From the NCBI GenBank assembly GCA_963732365.1, contig CAVSZC010000007.1, positions 124,001 to 188,000 of the forward strand: a stretch of DNA of 64,000 nucleotides, read 5' to 3'. Below are positions 11,716 to 20,552 of this stretch, piece after piece (positions within the stretch are counted from its first letter, which is position 1; each line of letters begins with the position of its first letter). The notes under the pieces were generated by a model. The model was not told where the DNA came from, ran no database searches, and was given only the letters and a program-made list of their open reading frames with translations. Origin of the DNA: SR-FBR-E99 sp963732365. GTDB lineage: Bacteria; Bacteroidota; Bacteroidia; Bacteroidales; VadinHA17. Made by a program: the position numbers and the translations under genes.

Positions 11716-12930
11716 ATGACAGATATTTTTAGCAGGTTCTTTTCCCAATCCTCGCAGCAGATGAAAAAATCGGCGATACGCGAGATACTTAAGCTTACAC
11801 AGAGGCCTGATATGATTTCTTTTGCCGGAGGACTCCCGTCCCCTGACTCCTTCCCGATCGATGACATCAAGAAGATCACGGCGGAGGTCCTTGATGAGGA
11901 TGGTCATGCAGCGCTTCAGTATGGTACTACTGAAGGGGATATTAAACTCCGTTCACTTCTGGTTGAGCGTCACAACAGGGACGGGTTGCACCTCACTGTC
12001 GAAAACCTCGTCATCACAACCGGATCACAGCAGGCCCTTGATCTGATAGGAAAGATATTCATCAATCAGGGTGACGTTGTCTTCTGCGGCCTTCCATCCT
12101 ACCTGGGGGGCATCAATGCCTTCATGATCTACGGAGCCCGCATGAAAGGGATACCGCTTGATGACCATGGCATGAGGCCTGACCTTCTTGAGAAGAGCAT
12201 CATCAAGATGAAGAATGAGGGCTACATCCTCAAGTTCATATATATTATACCTGACTTTCAGAATCCCGCAGGGGTAACCCTTCCAATGTCACGCCGACAG
12301 GAGATAATACGCATTGCCGAGAGACATGACCTGCTCATCATTGAAGACAGTCCGTACCGCGACATCCGTTTCGAAGGGACACCGCAGCCACTGATGGCTG
12401 CCCTTGACCACAGCGGAAGAGTGCTTACTCTCAGCACTTTCTCGAAGATCCTCGCCCCCGGCTTCAGGCTTGCCTGGGTCATTGGACACCGCGAGCTCAT
12501 CGACAAGATCGTGACCGCCAAACAGTCTGCCGATCTCTGTTCTCCCGCGTTTGTACAGAAGATAACGGCAAGATACATTGAGAAAGGACTGCTTGATGTC
12601 AACCTTCGAAAAACCATAGCACTGTACCGAGAGAGACGCGACCACATGATAAAATGCTTCCGTGAATATATGCCTGAAGGTGTTAAATGGACAGAGCCTG
12701 AGGGAGGATTATTCCTGTTCGTCACTCTCCCGCCCTCGATGGACGCTGCAAAACTGCTTGAGCGGGCAATCAGAAAAAATGTTGCATTTGTCTGCGGGTC
12801 AGTGTTTTACTGCAACAATGAAGGCCAGAACACAATGCGTATCAACTTCTCATACAGCGGACCGTCAGACACCTGTGAGGGAGTACGCAGGCTGGCAGAA
12901 GCGGTCAGGGAGGAGATGGCGTCCGTCTGA
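11716..12930 (+). CDS. PLP-dependent class I aminotransferase (2-aminoadipate/MocR-like type)
   Basis: This 404-residue protein is a fold-type I aminotransferase. The N-terminal phrase ISFAGGLPSPDSFP and TTGSQQALDLIGKI are typical of the LysN / MocR-catalytic-domain subgroup. The PLP lysine is K244 in STFSKILAPGFRLAW; the earlier PDFQNPAG and EDSPYRDIRF are the usual cofactor contacts. It lacks an N-terminal GntR DNA-binding domain, so it is an enzyme rather than a MocR regulator. The substrate could be 2-aminoadipate, aromatic or branched-chain amino acids. The glycosyltransferase gene starts 5 bases after its stop. Confidence 0.88.
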   Translation: MTDIFSRFFSQSSQQMKKSAIREILKLTQRPDMISFAGGLPSPDSFPIDDIKKITAEVLDEDGHAALQYGTTEGDIKLRSLLVERHNRDGLHLTVENLVITTGSQQALDLIGKIFINQGDVVFCGLPSYLGGINAFMIYGARMKGIPLDDHGMRPDLLEKSIIKMKNEGYILKFIYIIPDFQNPAGVTLPMSRRQEIIRIAERHDLLIIEDSPYRDIRFEGTPQPLMAALDHSGRVLTLSTFSKILAPGFRLAWVIGHRELIDKIVTAKQSADLCSPAFVQKITARYIEKGLLDVNLRKTIALYRERRDHMIKCFREYMPEGVKWTEPEGGLFLFVTLPPSMDAAKLLERAIRKNVAFVCGSVFYCNNEGQNTMRINFSYSGPSDTCEGVRRLAEAVREEMASV

Positions 12931-12935
12931 GAACG

Positions 12936-13796
12936 ATGGAGCTCTCTATTGTAATAGTATCATTCAATGTGTGTAGCTACCTCAGGCAGGCGCTGCTCTC
13001 ACTGCAGAGGGCAGCAATGCCGGATGCACATGAAATAACAGTGGTTGACAATGCCTCGTCTGACGGATCGGCTCAGATGGTCTCAGCGGAATTCCCGGAT
13101 GTAAGGCTGATTATCTCTGATGCCAACGAGGGCTTTGCCGCAGCATGCAACAGGGGTATCATGGCCTCTTCAGGCGACTTCATACTTATACTTAATCCTG
13201 ATACGATTGTCGGAACTGATGCTCTCACTCTGGCACTGGCCTTCATGCGGAGTCATCCGGATGCCGGAGCGGCAGGAGCACGGATGGTTGACGGTGCCGG
13301 CCGTTTCCTGCCTGAGTCAAAGCGTGGCTTCCCCTCCCCCATGACATCATTCTTCAGGTTTTCACGACTGTACAGGCTCTTTCCGCGTTCTCCCCTCTTC
13401 AATGCCTATTATCTCGGCCATCTGCCTGACGATGCCACCTGCAGGGCTGACATACTTACCGGTGCCTTTATGATGATAAGGAAGGAAGCACTTGAGAAGG
13501 CGGGGCTCTTTGACACATCGTTCTTCATGTACGGCGAGGACATCGACCTGAGCTGGCGTATCATCAGGGCCGGATACTATAACTATTACCTGCCGGAGGT
13601 ACAGATAACTCACTTCAAGGGACGGAGTGCGGTATCTGATGAGGAAAGATCACTTCGATATTTCTACGGTTCCATGACAATATTTGCCAGGAAACACCTC
13701 AACCGCTCATGGCACCTGCCTGTCGCAGCCTGTGTCACCGTGATCTGTTTTGCTGCCAGAAGCTCACTTCGGGTGCGGCGGTTAATTAATATTTGA
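12936..13796 (+). CDS. Family 2 glycosyltransferase (rhamnosyltransferase-like)
   Basis: 286 residues. The GT-A fold is shown by SIVIVSFN, VVDNASSDGS, NEGFAAACNRGI, the nucleotide-sugar motif LILNPDT and the acceptor-side GEDIDLSWR. This pattern is common in O-antigen and capsule rhamnosyltransferases. A C-terminal hydrophobic stretch (about residues 262-275) could anchor it to the inner membrane. Donor and acceptor are unknown. It directly follows an aminotransferase, with no other polysaccharide genes nearby. Confidence 0.88.
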   Translation: MELSIVIVSFNVCSYLRQALLSLQRAAMPDAHEITVVDNASSDGSAQMVSAEFPDVRLIISDANEGFAAACNRGIMASSGDFILILNPDTIVGTDALTLALAFMRSHPDAGAAGARMVDGAGRFLPESKRGFPSPMTSFFRFSRLYRLFPRSPLFNAYYLGHLPDDATCRADILTGAFMMIRKEALEKAGLFDTSFFMYGEDIDLSWRIIRAGYYNYYLPEVQITHFKGRSAVSDEERSLRYFYGSMTIFARKHLNRSWHLPVAACVTVICFAARSSLRVRRLINI

Positions 13797-13883
13797 CCAC
13801 TGTTGTTAAAAAGGAGAATAACGGATATCGACATTATGCAATATTTCTCTTATATTAGTCTCTTTAAGCAAATAATCACCTGA

Positions 13884-15992
13884 ATGAGAAGGGCTAAATA
13901 TATACTGTATGTACTGTACATGCTGCATGCAGTAACGCTTTCCGGTCAGTCCAGAAGTGAAATGCGCGATATGTTCATCTCCGCGGAAGGGGATCTTCTG
14001 TTCGAGGATTATGCCGAAGCCCTGCCCAAATACCTGAATCTTCTCCAGATCTACCCTGAAAACTATAATTTCTATTTCAGGGTAGGACAATGTTACCTGA
14101 ACACCCCCGGCGAGAAGGAAAAGTCCATCCCGTTCCTTGAGACAGCAGCAAAAAATATAAATCCCGAGCACCGCGCGGACAGGTTCAGGGAGACGGGCGC
14201 ACCATATGATGTATTATATCACCTGGCCAATGCTTACCGGATAAATAATCAGCTCGACAAGGCTCTCGAAACATATGATCTCTTCCTCAGGGATGTCGAC
14301 ACCGAGGTCTATGACACTGCCCTCGTCAGCTTTCAGATAGCCACCTGCCATACAGCGCGTGAAATGATGCGTGACCCTGTCTATGTCATCGAGAAGAACC
14401 TCGGGCAGTCACTCAATGACCGTTTCTCTGAGTTCAATCCTGTTGTCTCAGACGATGCAAAGACGATCCTCTTCACCCGCCAGATGCAGTTCTACGATGC
14501 TGTGTTTTACGCCTCCGCTGAGAACGGACAATGGACTGAACCTGTAAACCTGACACCCCAGCTGGGGATTGACCAGGATTACTATACATCGTCAGTCACT
14601 CACGACGGAAAAACGCTGTTGCTGTACCGGACCGACGAGTATGACGGTAATATCTACCTGAGCAGGTTTAACGGAGGAAAATGGAGCACAGTCGAGAAAC
14701 TTAACGATAACATAAATACAAAATACTGGGAGTCACACGCTACCCTTTCGCGTGACGGAAACAAGCTCTATTTCACCAGTAACAGGAGAGAGAGCATTGG
14801 CGGTCTTGACATATTTGTCTCTGGCAGAGACAGCACGGGAAAATGGGGCCCGCCGCTCAATCTCGGGCCGGTAATAAATACCATTTACAATGAGGAATCA
14901 CCTTTCCTCACCAACAATGACAGTACTCTCTTCTTCAGCAGCCGTGGCCATAAAAACATGGGCGGATATGATATCTTCAGGTCTGACCTTGACAGGAACG
15001 GCGTATGGAGTATGCCGGTGAACCTCGGTTACCCGGTCAACACCACAGATGATGACCTCTTCTTTTTCCCGGCCGGCAGCGGTGACAGGGGATATTTCTC
15101 AAAATTTGCCGATGACGGCTACGGCAGAATGGATATGTTCCTTTATGAGATCTACTCTGCCCGCAACCCGCGTTACTTCGCCGTTAGCGGAACGGCACTC
15201 ATAAAGGGTCTTCTCGCTGAATTTCCACAGCCTGTCACTGTCACAGCTGTCAATAATGCAGACAGTGAGTCAGTGGTCTCCTTCATCGCCAGGCCGGAGA
15301 CCGGGGGCTATGTGTTCAGCCTGCCCCAGGGATCATACACCCTTTCCTTCACCAGCGAAGAGGTGACACCTTTCACGCTCATAGTGGAGATGCCGCTAAG
15401 CTACAAGGGAGACAGTGTTACTATAGACCCCGTAACGCTCACACCTGATGACACTGAAGCCTTCCTCGAGGTCTTTGCCGACACCAGCGCAAGAGCAAAT
15501 GCTTCTGATCCCCTCCCGTTCACTGTCTTGCTTGAAGAGAAATCACTGCTCAAAATAGACGTTTTCTCTGCAGATACTCTAAGACATACTGAAAGACACC
15601 GGATAACCGACACCACATATGCATTCCTTATGGTGCCGCCCCTGGGTGAAAGCCTTTTCATCTTCAGCCTCACAGACAGGTTTGGCAATGAATCCCGCGA
15701 TACAGTGACAGTCAGCAATCATGAACTTATTGCATCGGCATCGCCTGCTCGCTCTGGTTATCGGCCGATTGAACCTGTTGAAGCGGCAGTCACGGCTGCT
15801 GAGCCGGCCGTGACAACTGAGGCTGTTCAGCAGCCTGCCGGCAGCGAGATTCCTGCTGGAGATGAGTCGCTCAGCACCGGGAATTCTGATAGCCGCTGCA
15901 GCCCCTTCTGGTGGCTCCTGTTGCTGCTTGCAGTCTTTATTCTTTATCTGATCTTAAGATCAAAAAAGAGGAAAAAAAACGATAATGCATAG
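13884..15992 (+). CDS. TPR-PD40 protein 1 with C-terminal membrane anchor
   Basis: 702 residues. Signal peptide (about 1-20), TPR-like helices (about 28-165), then a block of PD40/WD40-like propeller repeats (about 185-425). Repeat hallmarks are KLYFTSNR, GGLDIFVSG, TLFFSSRGHKNMGGYDIFRS and NLGYPVNTTDDDLFFF. A beta-sandwich-like region and a proline/alanine-rich linker follow. The protein ends in a membrane helix (PFWWLLLLLAVFILYLIL) with a basic tail. Similar TPR-PD40 proteins such as PorE normally end in an OmpA-like peptidoglycan-binding domain, which is absent here. An inner-membrane protein with a periplasmic propeller is the simplest reading. Function unknown. Two shorter paralogues follow. 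Confidence 0.8.
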   Translation: MRRAKYILYVLYMLHAVTLSGQSRSEMRDMFISAEGDLLFEDYAEALPKYLNLLQIYPENYNFYFRVGQCYLNTPGEKEKSIPFLETAAKNINPEHRADRFRETGAPYDVLYHLANAYRINNQLDKALETYDLFLRDVDTEVYDTALVSFQIATCHTAREMMRDPVYVIEKNLGQSLNDRFSEFNPVVSDDAKTILFTRQMQFYDAVFYASAENGQWTEPVNLTPQLGIDQDYYTSSVTHDGKTLLLYRTDEYDGNIYLSRFNGGKWSTVEKLNDNINTKYWESHATLSRDGNKLYFTSNRRESIGGLDIFVSGRDSTGKWGPPLNLGPVINTIYNEESPFLTNNDSTLFFSSRGHKNMGGYDIFRSDLDRNGVWSMPVNLGYPVNTTDDDLFFFPAGSGDRGYFSKFADDGYGRMDMFLYEIYSARNPRYFAVSGTALIKGLLAEFPQPVTVTAVNNADSESVVSFIARPETGGYVFSLPQGSYTLSFTSEEVTPFTLIVEMPLSYKGDSVTIDPVTLTPDDTEAFLEVFADTSARANASDPLPFTVLLEEKSLLKIDVFSADTLRHTERHRITDTTYAFLMVPPLGESLFIFSLTDRFGNESRDTVTVSNHELIASASPARSGYRPIEPVEAAVTAAEPAVTTEAVQQPAGSEIPAGDESLSTGNSDSRCSPFWWLLLLLAVFILYLILRSKKRKKNDNA

Positions 15993-15999
15993 TACCGAT

Positions 16000-17280
16000 A
16001 TGAAAATCAAGAGATTAGCACTCCTGTTGGTCATTGCCTCACTTGGCTTCAAAGTCACTCCGCAGGACAATATAAAGCTCGAGGAAGCTTTTTACGAAGC
16101 TGAATACTTTCTTATGAGAGGCGACTATAGCGATGCTCTGCCATACTATCAGGGCATTTATGCGGCTATGCCGGAGAAGGCAGGTATTGCCTTCCGCATT
16201 GGGATATGCTACCTGGGCATGGAAGGGAGCAAACACCTGTCGATAGAGTATCTTGAGGAAGCCTCCCTCAGGCTGACGGCAAAATACTACGAGGGTTTCA
16301 CAAAACAGAACGAGGCTCCGTACGAGACTCTGTTTTTCCTCGGTGAAGCATACAGAATCAACTACATGTTTGAGAAAGCCAAGTCTGCCTACAGCAGGTA
16401 TCGCGAGACGCTGCTGCCGACCGACACTGAAAACCTGCTCTTCATCGATCAGCAGATAGCCTCATGCAACAATGCACCGGCAATAATGGCTGAGCCGGTT
16501 AAGTTCACAATCGAGTCAGCCGGCAATATGATCAATGACAGCAAGGATAACTATTTCCCTGTTGTCTCTGCAGACGGACAGTCGATGGTTTTTATGACCT
16601 CCCTGAAGTTTTATGACGCCATTATGTTCTCACGACTTGAAAGAGGCCGCTGGACCCTTCCCGTGAATATCACCCCCGAAATAAAGTCTGACGGAGGTCA
16701 TTATGTATCATGCCTCGCCAGCTCCGGAAACCTCCTGATCCTCTCAAAGGATGATGATATCGACAGTGACCTGTGGATCAGCACCTACGATGGGGCGCTG
16801 TGGCAGCCTGCCCTCAGGATGAATAAGGAGATAAACACAAAATACTGGGAGGCTCACGGATATATCAGTGAAGACGAATCCACCCTTATCTTCTCAAGTG
16901 ACAGGCCGGGAGGGTTCGGAGGCCTTGACCTCTATGTCTCCAGGCTTGATGCCGGCGGCACATGGGGCACTCCGGTCAATCTCGGGCCTGAGATCAATAC
17001 TCCGTTCAATGATGACAGACCATTCCTGATCAACAACGGCAAAACCATCTTCTTTGCATCACAGGGCCATTATACCATGGGCGGATATGATATCTTCAGG
17101 AGTGACCTGCAGCCCAACGGACTGTGGAGCAAACCTCAGAACATCGGTTACCCTCTGAACACCCCGGATGATAACATCTTCTTCTGCCCTGCCGATAACG
17201 GCAAGGCAGGCTATATGTCACTCATCCGCCCTGACCAGGGCGCAGGTATGGAGGATATTTACCTCATTAAGTTCAGATAG
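16000..17280 (+). CDS. TPR-PD40 protein 2, minimal form
   Basis: About 426 residues. The signal peptide is MKIKRLALLLVIASLG, followed by TPR-like repeats and a propeller with the same hallmarks as the preceding gene (NTKYWEAHGYISED; GGLDLYVSRL; MGGYDIFRSDL; NIGYPLNTPDDNIFF). It stops at the end of the propeller with no extra C-terminal module, so it should be a soluble periplasmic or surface protein. An ATG at 15985 overlaps the upstream stop and would add five residues; 16000 gives the better signal peptide. The overlap or near-overlap implies co-transcription with protein 1. Confidence 0.8.
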   Translation: MKIKRLALLLVIASLGFKVTPQDNIKLEEAFYEAEYFLMRGDYSDALPYYQGIYAAMPEKAGIAFRIGICYLGMEGSKHLSIEYLEEASLRLTAKYYEGFTKQNEAPYETLFFLGEAYRINYMFEKAKSAYSRYRETLLPTDTENLLFIDQQIASCNNAPAIMAEPVKFTIESAGNMINDSKDNYFPVVSADGQSMVFMTSLKFYDAIMFSRLERGRWTLPVNITPEIKSDGGHYVSCLASSGNLLILSKDDDIDSDLWISTYDGALWQPALRMNKEINTKYWEAHGYISEDESTLIFSSDRPGGFGGLDLYVSRLDAGGTWGTPVNLGPEINTPFNDDRPFLINNGKTIFFASQGHYTMGGYDIFRSDLQPNGLWSKPQNIGYPLNTPDDNIFFCPADNGKAGYMSLIRPDQGAGMEDIYLIKFR

Positions 17281-17338
17281 CACCGACAACAGCACACAAA
17301 AGTCAATGAGATATAATTTCTTGTAACGTAAAAGCAAA

Positions 17339-19006
17339 ATGGGCATAAGGGGATTACTATTATTCATCGCGCTGCTTTCTTCAGTTCCTCTCTCGGCACA
17401 GAAGAAGAGTGAACTAAAGGCAATCTGGCTGGAGGCTCAGTCGCATTACCTCTACGAAGAGTATGAGCTGGCCAACCCCCTCTACCTGATCCTGAACGAC
17501 CTCATCCCCAATAATGCAAATATTAAGTACAAGATAGGCAACTGCTACCTGAATATACTCGATGAAAAGCAGAAGGCCATCCCCTTTCTTGAGGCTGCGG
17601 TGAAGAACACAAGCTACAATTCCAAAACTGACAAGCTTAAGGAGACCCGGGCACCACTTGACGCATACTTCTCACTGGGTAATGCTTACAGGATTGCAAA
17701 CAGGCTTGACAGTGCCACCCTTACTTACCAGATGTTCCGCAGACTGGTCTCTGAGGCAGGTGAAATGGAGAACCAGGACTTCATCAACCAGCAGATGCAG
17801 GCCTGCAATATAGCTCTGGAACAGATGAAGACACCTGTGCTTGTGTCCATTAAGCCTTATAAGGAATATCTTAACCAGGGATCTGTGAATGACCGGCCGG
17901 TAATGAGCTTCGACGGGAACACCATGGCCTACACCGAGAGAAGGGGGCTGGAGAGCGTGGTTTACGTAACACGCAGGGAGGGAGAGACCTGGGGCACCCC
18001 CACTGATATCACCGCTCAGTCAATGATGGGCACTGACTGCCACACATCATCTCTTAATAACGACGGTACTGAGCTTTACCTGTATAAGAATGACAATTAT
18101 GACGGTAACATTTACGTCACAAGATACGCCGGCGGCAAATGGTCTCCCATCACAAAACTCAATGACTTCATCAACACCAAGTTCTACGAATCACATGCCT
18201 CAATATCTGCTGACGGTAAAAAGCTCTACTTCACCTCTAACCGTGCGGGAGGGATAGGAGAACTCGATATCTGGATGTCGGATCGTGACGCCACAGGCGA
18301 CTGGGGAGTGCCCGTAAACCTCGGCAGCACCACAAACACCCCATTTAATGAAGAGACTCCTTTTATCTCGAAAGACGGGCTCACTCTTACATTCAGTTCA
18401 GAGGGTCACAGCTCGATGGGAGGGTATGACTTTTTCAAGTCAGTGAACGTTGCAGGCACCTGGGGTAAACCTGTCAATCTGGGTTATCCGTTGAGTACTA
18501 CGGATGACGACCTGGGCTTCCAGCCGTTTGATGACTTTGCTTTCGGTCACTATTCTCTCATGACAGGCTATAAGAAGAAGGAGATAGCGCTGGTCACGTT
18601 TAATCCGCCATACGGTGACGAGACAGCTGACACCACAGCCCTTTCCGAGACTGTGAAAATGAACTTTGACCCTGACAGCCTCCCTTATATATCACTGTCA
18701 GACACCACCGCCGTCATCACCAACCTCTCATTCAGGGATGTGAAAGACAGCGATGCGGATGAAGACCCTGACGTGCTCTATTATACTGTTCAGGTTATGG
18801 CTCTTTATAATCCTGTCGATCCCGCTTACTTCGACTATGCAGTAATAACTGTCTACTATACGGCTGAGGACAGGTTCTTCCGCTATACAACAGGTAAGTT
18901 CGACACCAAACTTAAAGCGTACATCGAACTGTCGAGGCTGCTCAGACTGGGGTATCCTGAAGATATCTTTGTCAAGAAAGTATATAAAAATGATACTCGA
19001 AGGTGA
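17339..19006 (+). CDS. TPR-PD40 protein 3 with SPOR-like C-terminus
   Basis: 555 residues: signal peptide, TPR-like helices, propeller (KLYFTSNRAGGIGELDIW; SSMGGYDFFKS; NLGYPLSTTDDDLGF). The C-terminal part (about residues 478-550) begins YYTVQVMAL and ends LLRLGYPEDIFVKKVY. That pattern of a Val-Gln strand, a central G-x-F and a final Gly-Tyr is like a SPOR fold, which binds glycan strands lacking stem peptides. If so, this paralogue would contact peptidoglycan in place of the OmpA-like domain of classical family members. The SPOR call is mine from pattern alone. The stop overlaps the GNAT gene by 17 bases. Confidence 0.78.
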   Translation: MGIRGLLLFIALLSSVPLSAQKKSELKAIWLEAQSHYLYEEYELANPLYLILNDLIPNNANIKYKIGNCYLNILDEKQKAIPFLEAAVKNTSYNSKTDKLKETRAPLDAYFSLGNAYRIANRLDSATLTYQMFRRLVSEAGEMENQDFINQQMQACNIALEQMKTPVLVSIKPYKEYLNQGSVNDRPVMSFDGNTMAYTERRGLESVVYVTRREGETWGTPTDITAQSMMGTDCHTSSLNNDGTELYLYKNDNYDGNIYVTRYAGGKWSPITKLNDFINTKFYESHASISADGKKLYFTSNRAGGIGELDIWMSDRDATGDWGVPVNLGSTTNTPFNEETPFISKDGLTLTFSSEGHSSMGGYDFFKSVNVAGTWGKPVNLGYPLSTTDDDLGFQPFDDFAFGHYSLMTGYKKKEIALVTFNPPYGDETADTTALSETVKMNFDPDSLPYISLSDTTAVITNLSFRDVKDSDADEDPDVLYYTVQVMALYNPVDPAYFDYAVITVYYTAEDRFFRYTTGKFDTKLKAYIELSRLLRLGYPEDIFVKKVYKNDTRR

Positions 19007-19523
19007 CGGAATAAGACTGAGGGCTGTCGAGCCGGAAGACCTGGAACTGCTTTACAGATGGGAGAACGAGGAGGATAACTGGAAACAGAGCAATACTCTC
19101 GTCCCCTATTCCAAATATATTCTCAAAAGATATATTGCCAACTCTCATAAAAGCCTATTTGAGACCTCTCAGCTGAGGCTGATGATAGATGTTACAGTGG
19201 AATGGAGGACCATTGGCACAATCGATCTCTTCGATTTTGATCATTATCATCTCCGTGCCGGAGTCGGTATCCTTATTGCAGACCCGCATGACAGAAAGAA
19301 AGGTCATGGCTCGGCAGCACTGGAGTGCCTGATCAGGTATTCATTCGGAACGCTGGGCCTGCATCAGCTCTGGTGTAATATCCTGGAAGGCAACGAAGAG
19401 AGCATGAAGCTTTTCCTCAGTCACGGTTTTGAGCTGTGTGCGACAAGGAAGGAGTGGGTACGTCTGAATGACGGCTTCGTCACAGAATACATGCTGCAAC
19501 TATTAAGACCCCCGGTTATATAA
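18990..19523 (+). CDS. GNAT N-acetyltransferase (RimJ/RimL type)
   Basis: About 177 residues from MILEGDGIRLRAVEPEDLELLYRWEN, a RimJ/RimL- or SpeG-like opening. The acetyl-CoA site is GVGILIADPHDRKKGHGSAAL, and NILEGNEESMKLFLSHGFE matches the conserved C-terminal part. It may acetylate a protein N-terminus, polyamine or other amine. The ATG at 18990 lies inside the end of TPR-PD40 gene 3, pointing to translational coupling. An alternative start at 18969 would add seven residues without similarity. Its end overlaps rlmN by 21 bases on the opposite strand. Confidence 0.85.
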   Translation: MILEGDGIRLRAVEPEDLELLYRWENEEDNWKQSNTLVPYSKYILKRYIANSHKSLFETSQLRLMIDVTVEWRTIGTIDLFDFDHYHLRAGVGILIADPHDRKKGHGSAALECLIRYSFGTLGLHQLWCNILEGNEESMKLFLSHGFELCATRKEWVRLNDGFVTEYMLQLLRPPVI

Positions 19524-20546
19524 TTCACTGCCCCCTGCGGCAAGCATTCCGCATGCTGCTGCAATATCGGAGCCTCTCGATTTTCTCACCGTAGCTTCAA
19601 TGCCGGAAGTTACCAGGAGGTGTTTAAACCTCATCATTGTTGAATGATCAGAGCTGATGCGAACATCATCAGGGAGGGGGTGATATGGTAACAGGTTTAC
19701 TTTCAGCTTTTTCCCTCCAAGCAACTTCTTCAGTCCTTCAAGGTGTTCCTCCGTATCGTTAAGGCCGCTTATCATCACATAAGCAACGGTGAAGCGCCTG
19801 TTACGCTCCCCGGGGTGAGACTCCAGAAGTGCGAGTGACTCCCTGAACGGCCATTTCCTCTCAGCGGGAATCACCTTGCTGCGCTCCCCGGGGAAGGGAG
19901 AATGAAGGCTCAGTGTGATATTGCAGCGCGTTTCATCAAGCAGTCTGCGGAGAGCCGGCATCACCCCTACCGTTGAGACCGTCACCCTGCTGTGACCTGC
20001 TGCCAGTCCCCATTCAGCCGTAATAATGTCACAGGCTTTAATCACCGCCTCAATATTGTCGCCGGGCTCTCCCATGCCCATCATAACTACATTCGTTACC
20101 CGGTGCGGAATACTTATCACCTGGTTTACTATCTCACCTGCAGACAGGTTCCCCTTCCAGCCGTTTAGTCCGGTGGCACAGAAACGGCATCCCATCCTGC
20201 ATCCCGCCTGTACGGAGACGCATACCGTATGTCTCTTCCCCTCAGGCAGATAAACAGCCTCATGAAGAAGCCCGTCGCGGGTACTGAAAAGGTACTTCAC
20301 CGAACCGTCCGATGAAGATGCCGATGATAACGGAAGGCTCAGTCCTGTCTCGAATGAGGCGGCAAGCTTTTCCAGCACCTTCCTGGGTATGTCATCAATC
20401 TCGCTGAATGATCTGATGCCTTTGCGGTATACCCAGTAAAGAAGGCGCCGGGCATACCTCTCTTCGATGCCGGCGCCTTTTAGATTAACTGCAGCGGTCT
20501 CAGGATCGAGTCCTGCGAGCCCGATGCGGTGAGAGACACTTTGCAC
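19503..20546 (-). CDS. rlmN: Dual-specificity RNA methyltransferase RlmN
   Basis: 347 residues. A radical-SAM enzyme that methylates C2 of A2503 in 23S rRNA and A37 of some tRNAs. The iron-sulfur cysteines are C116, C120 and C123 in GCRMGCRFCATG. The second catalytic cysteine is near the end (C332 in SDIAAACGML), and LHEAVYLPEG and NVVMMGMGEPGDN are conserved. The start lies 6 bases after the stop of the M3 peptidase gene, so the two are likely co-transcribed. Confidence 0.96.
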   Translation of the reverse strand: MQSVSHRIGLAGLDPETAAVNLKGAGIEERYARRLLYWVYRKGIRSFSEIDDIPRKVLEKLAASFETGLSLPLSSASSSDGSVKYLFSTRDGLLHEAVYLPEGKRHTVCVSVQAGCRMGCRFCATGLNGWKGNLSAGEIVNQVISIPHRVTNVVMMGMGEPGDNIEAVIKACDIITAEWGLAAGHSRVTVSTVGVMPALRRLLDETRCNITLSLHSPFPGERSKVIPAERKWPFRESLALLESHPGERNRRFTVAYVMISGLNDTEEHLEGLKKLLGGKKLKVNLLPYHPLPDDVRISSDHSTMMRFKHLLVTSGIEATVRKSRGSDIAAACGMLAAGGSELYNRGS

Positions 20547-20552
20547 TTTTTA

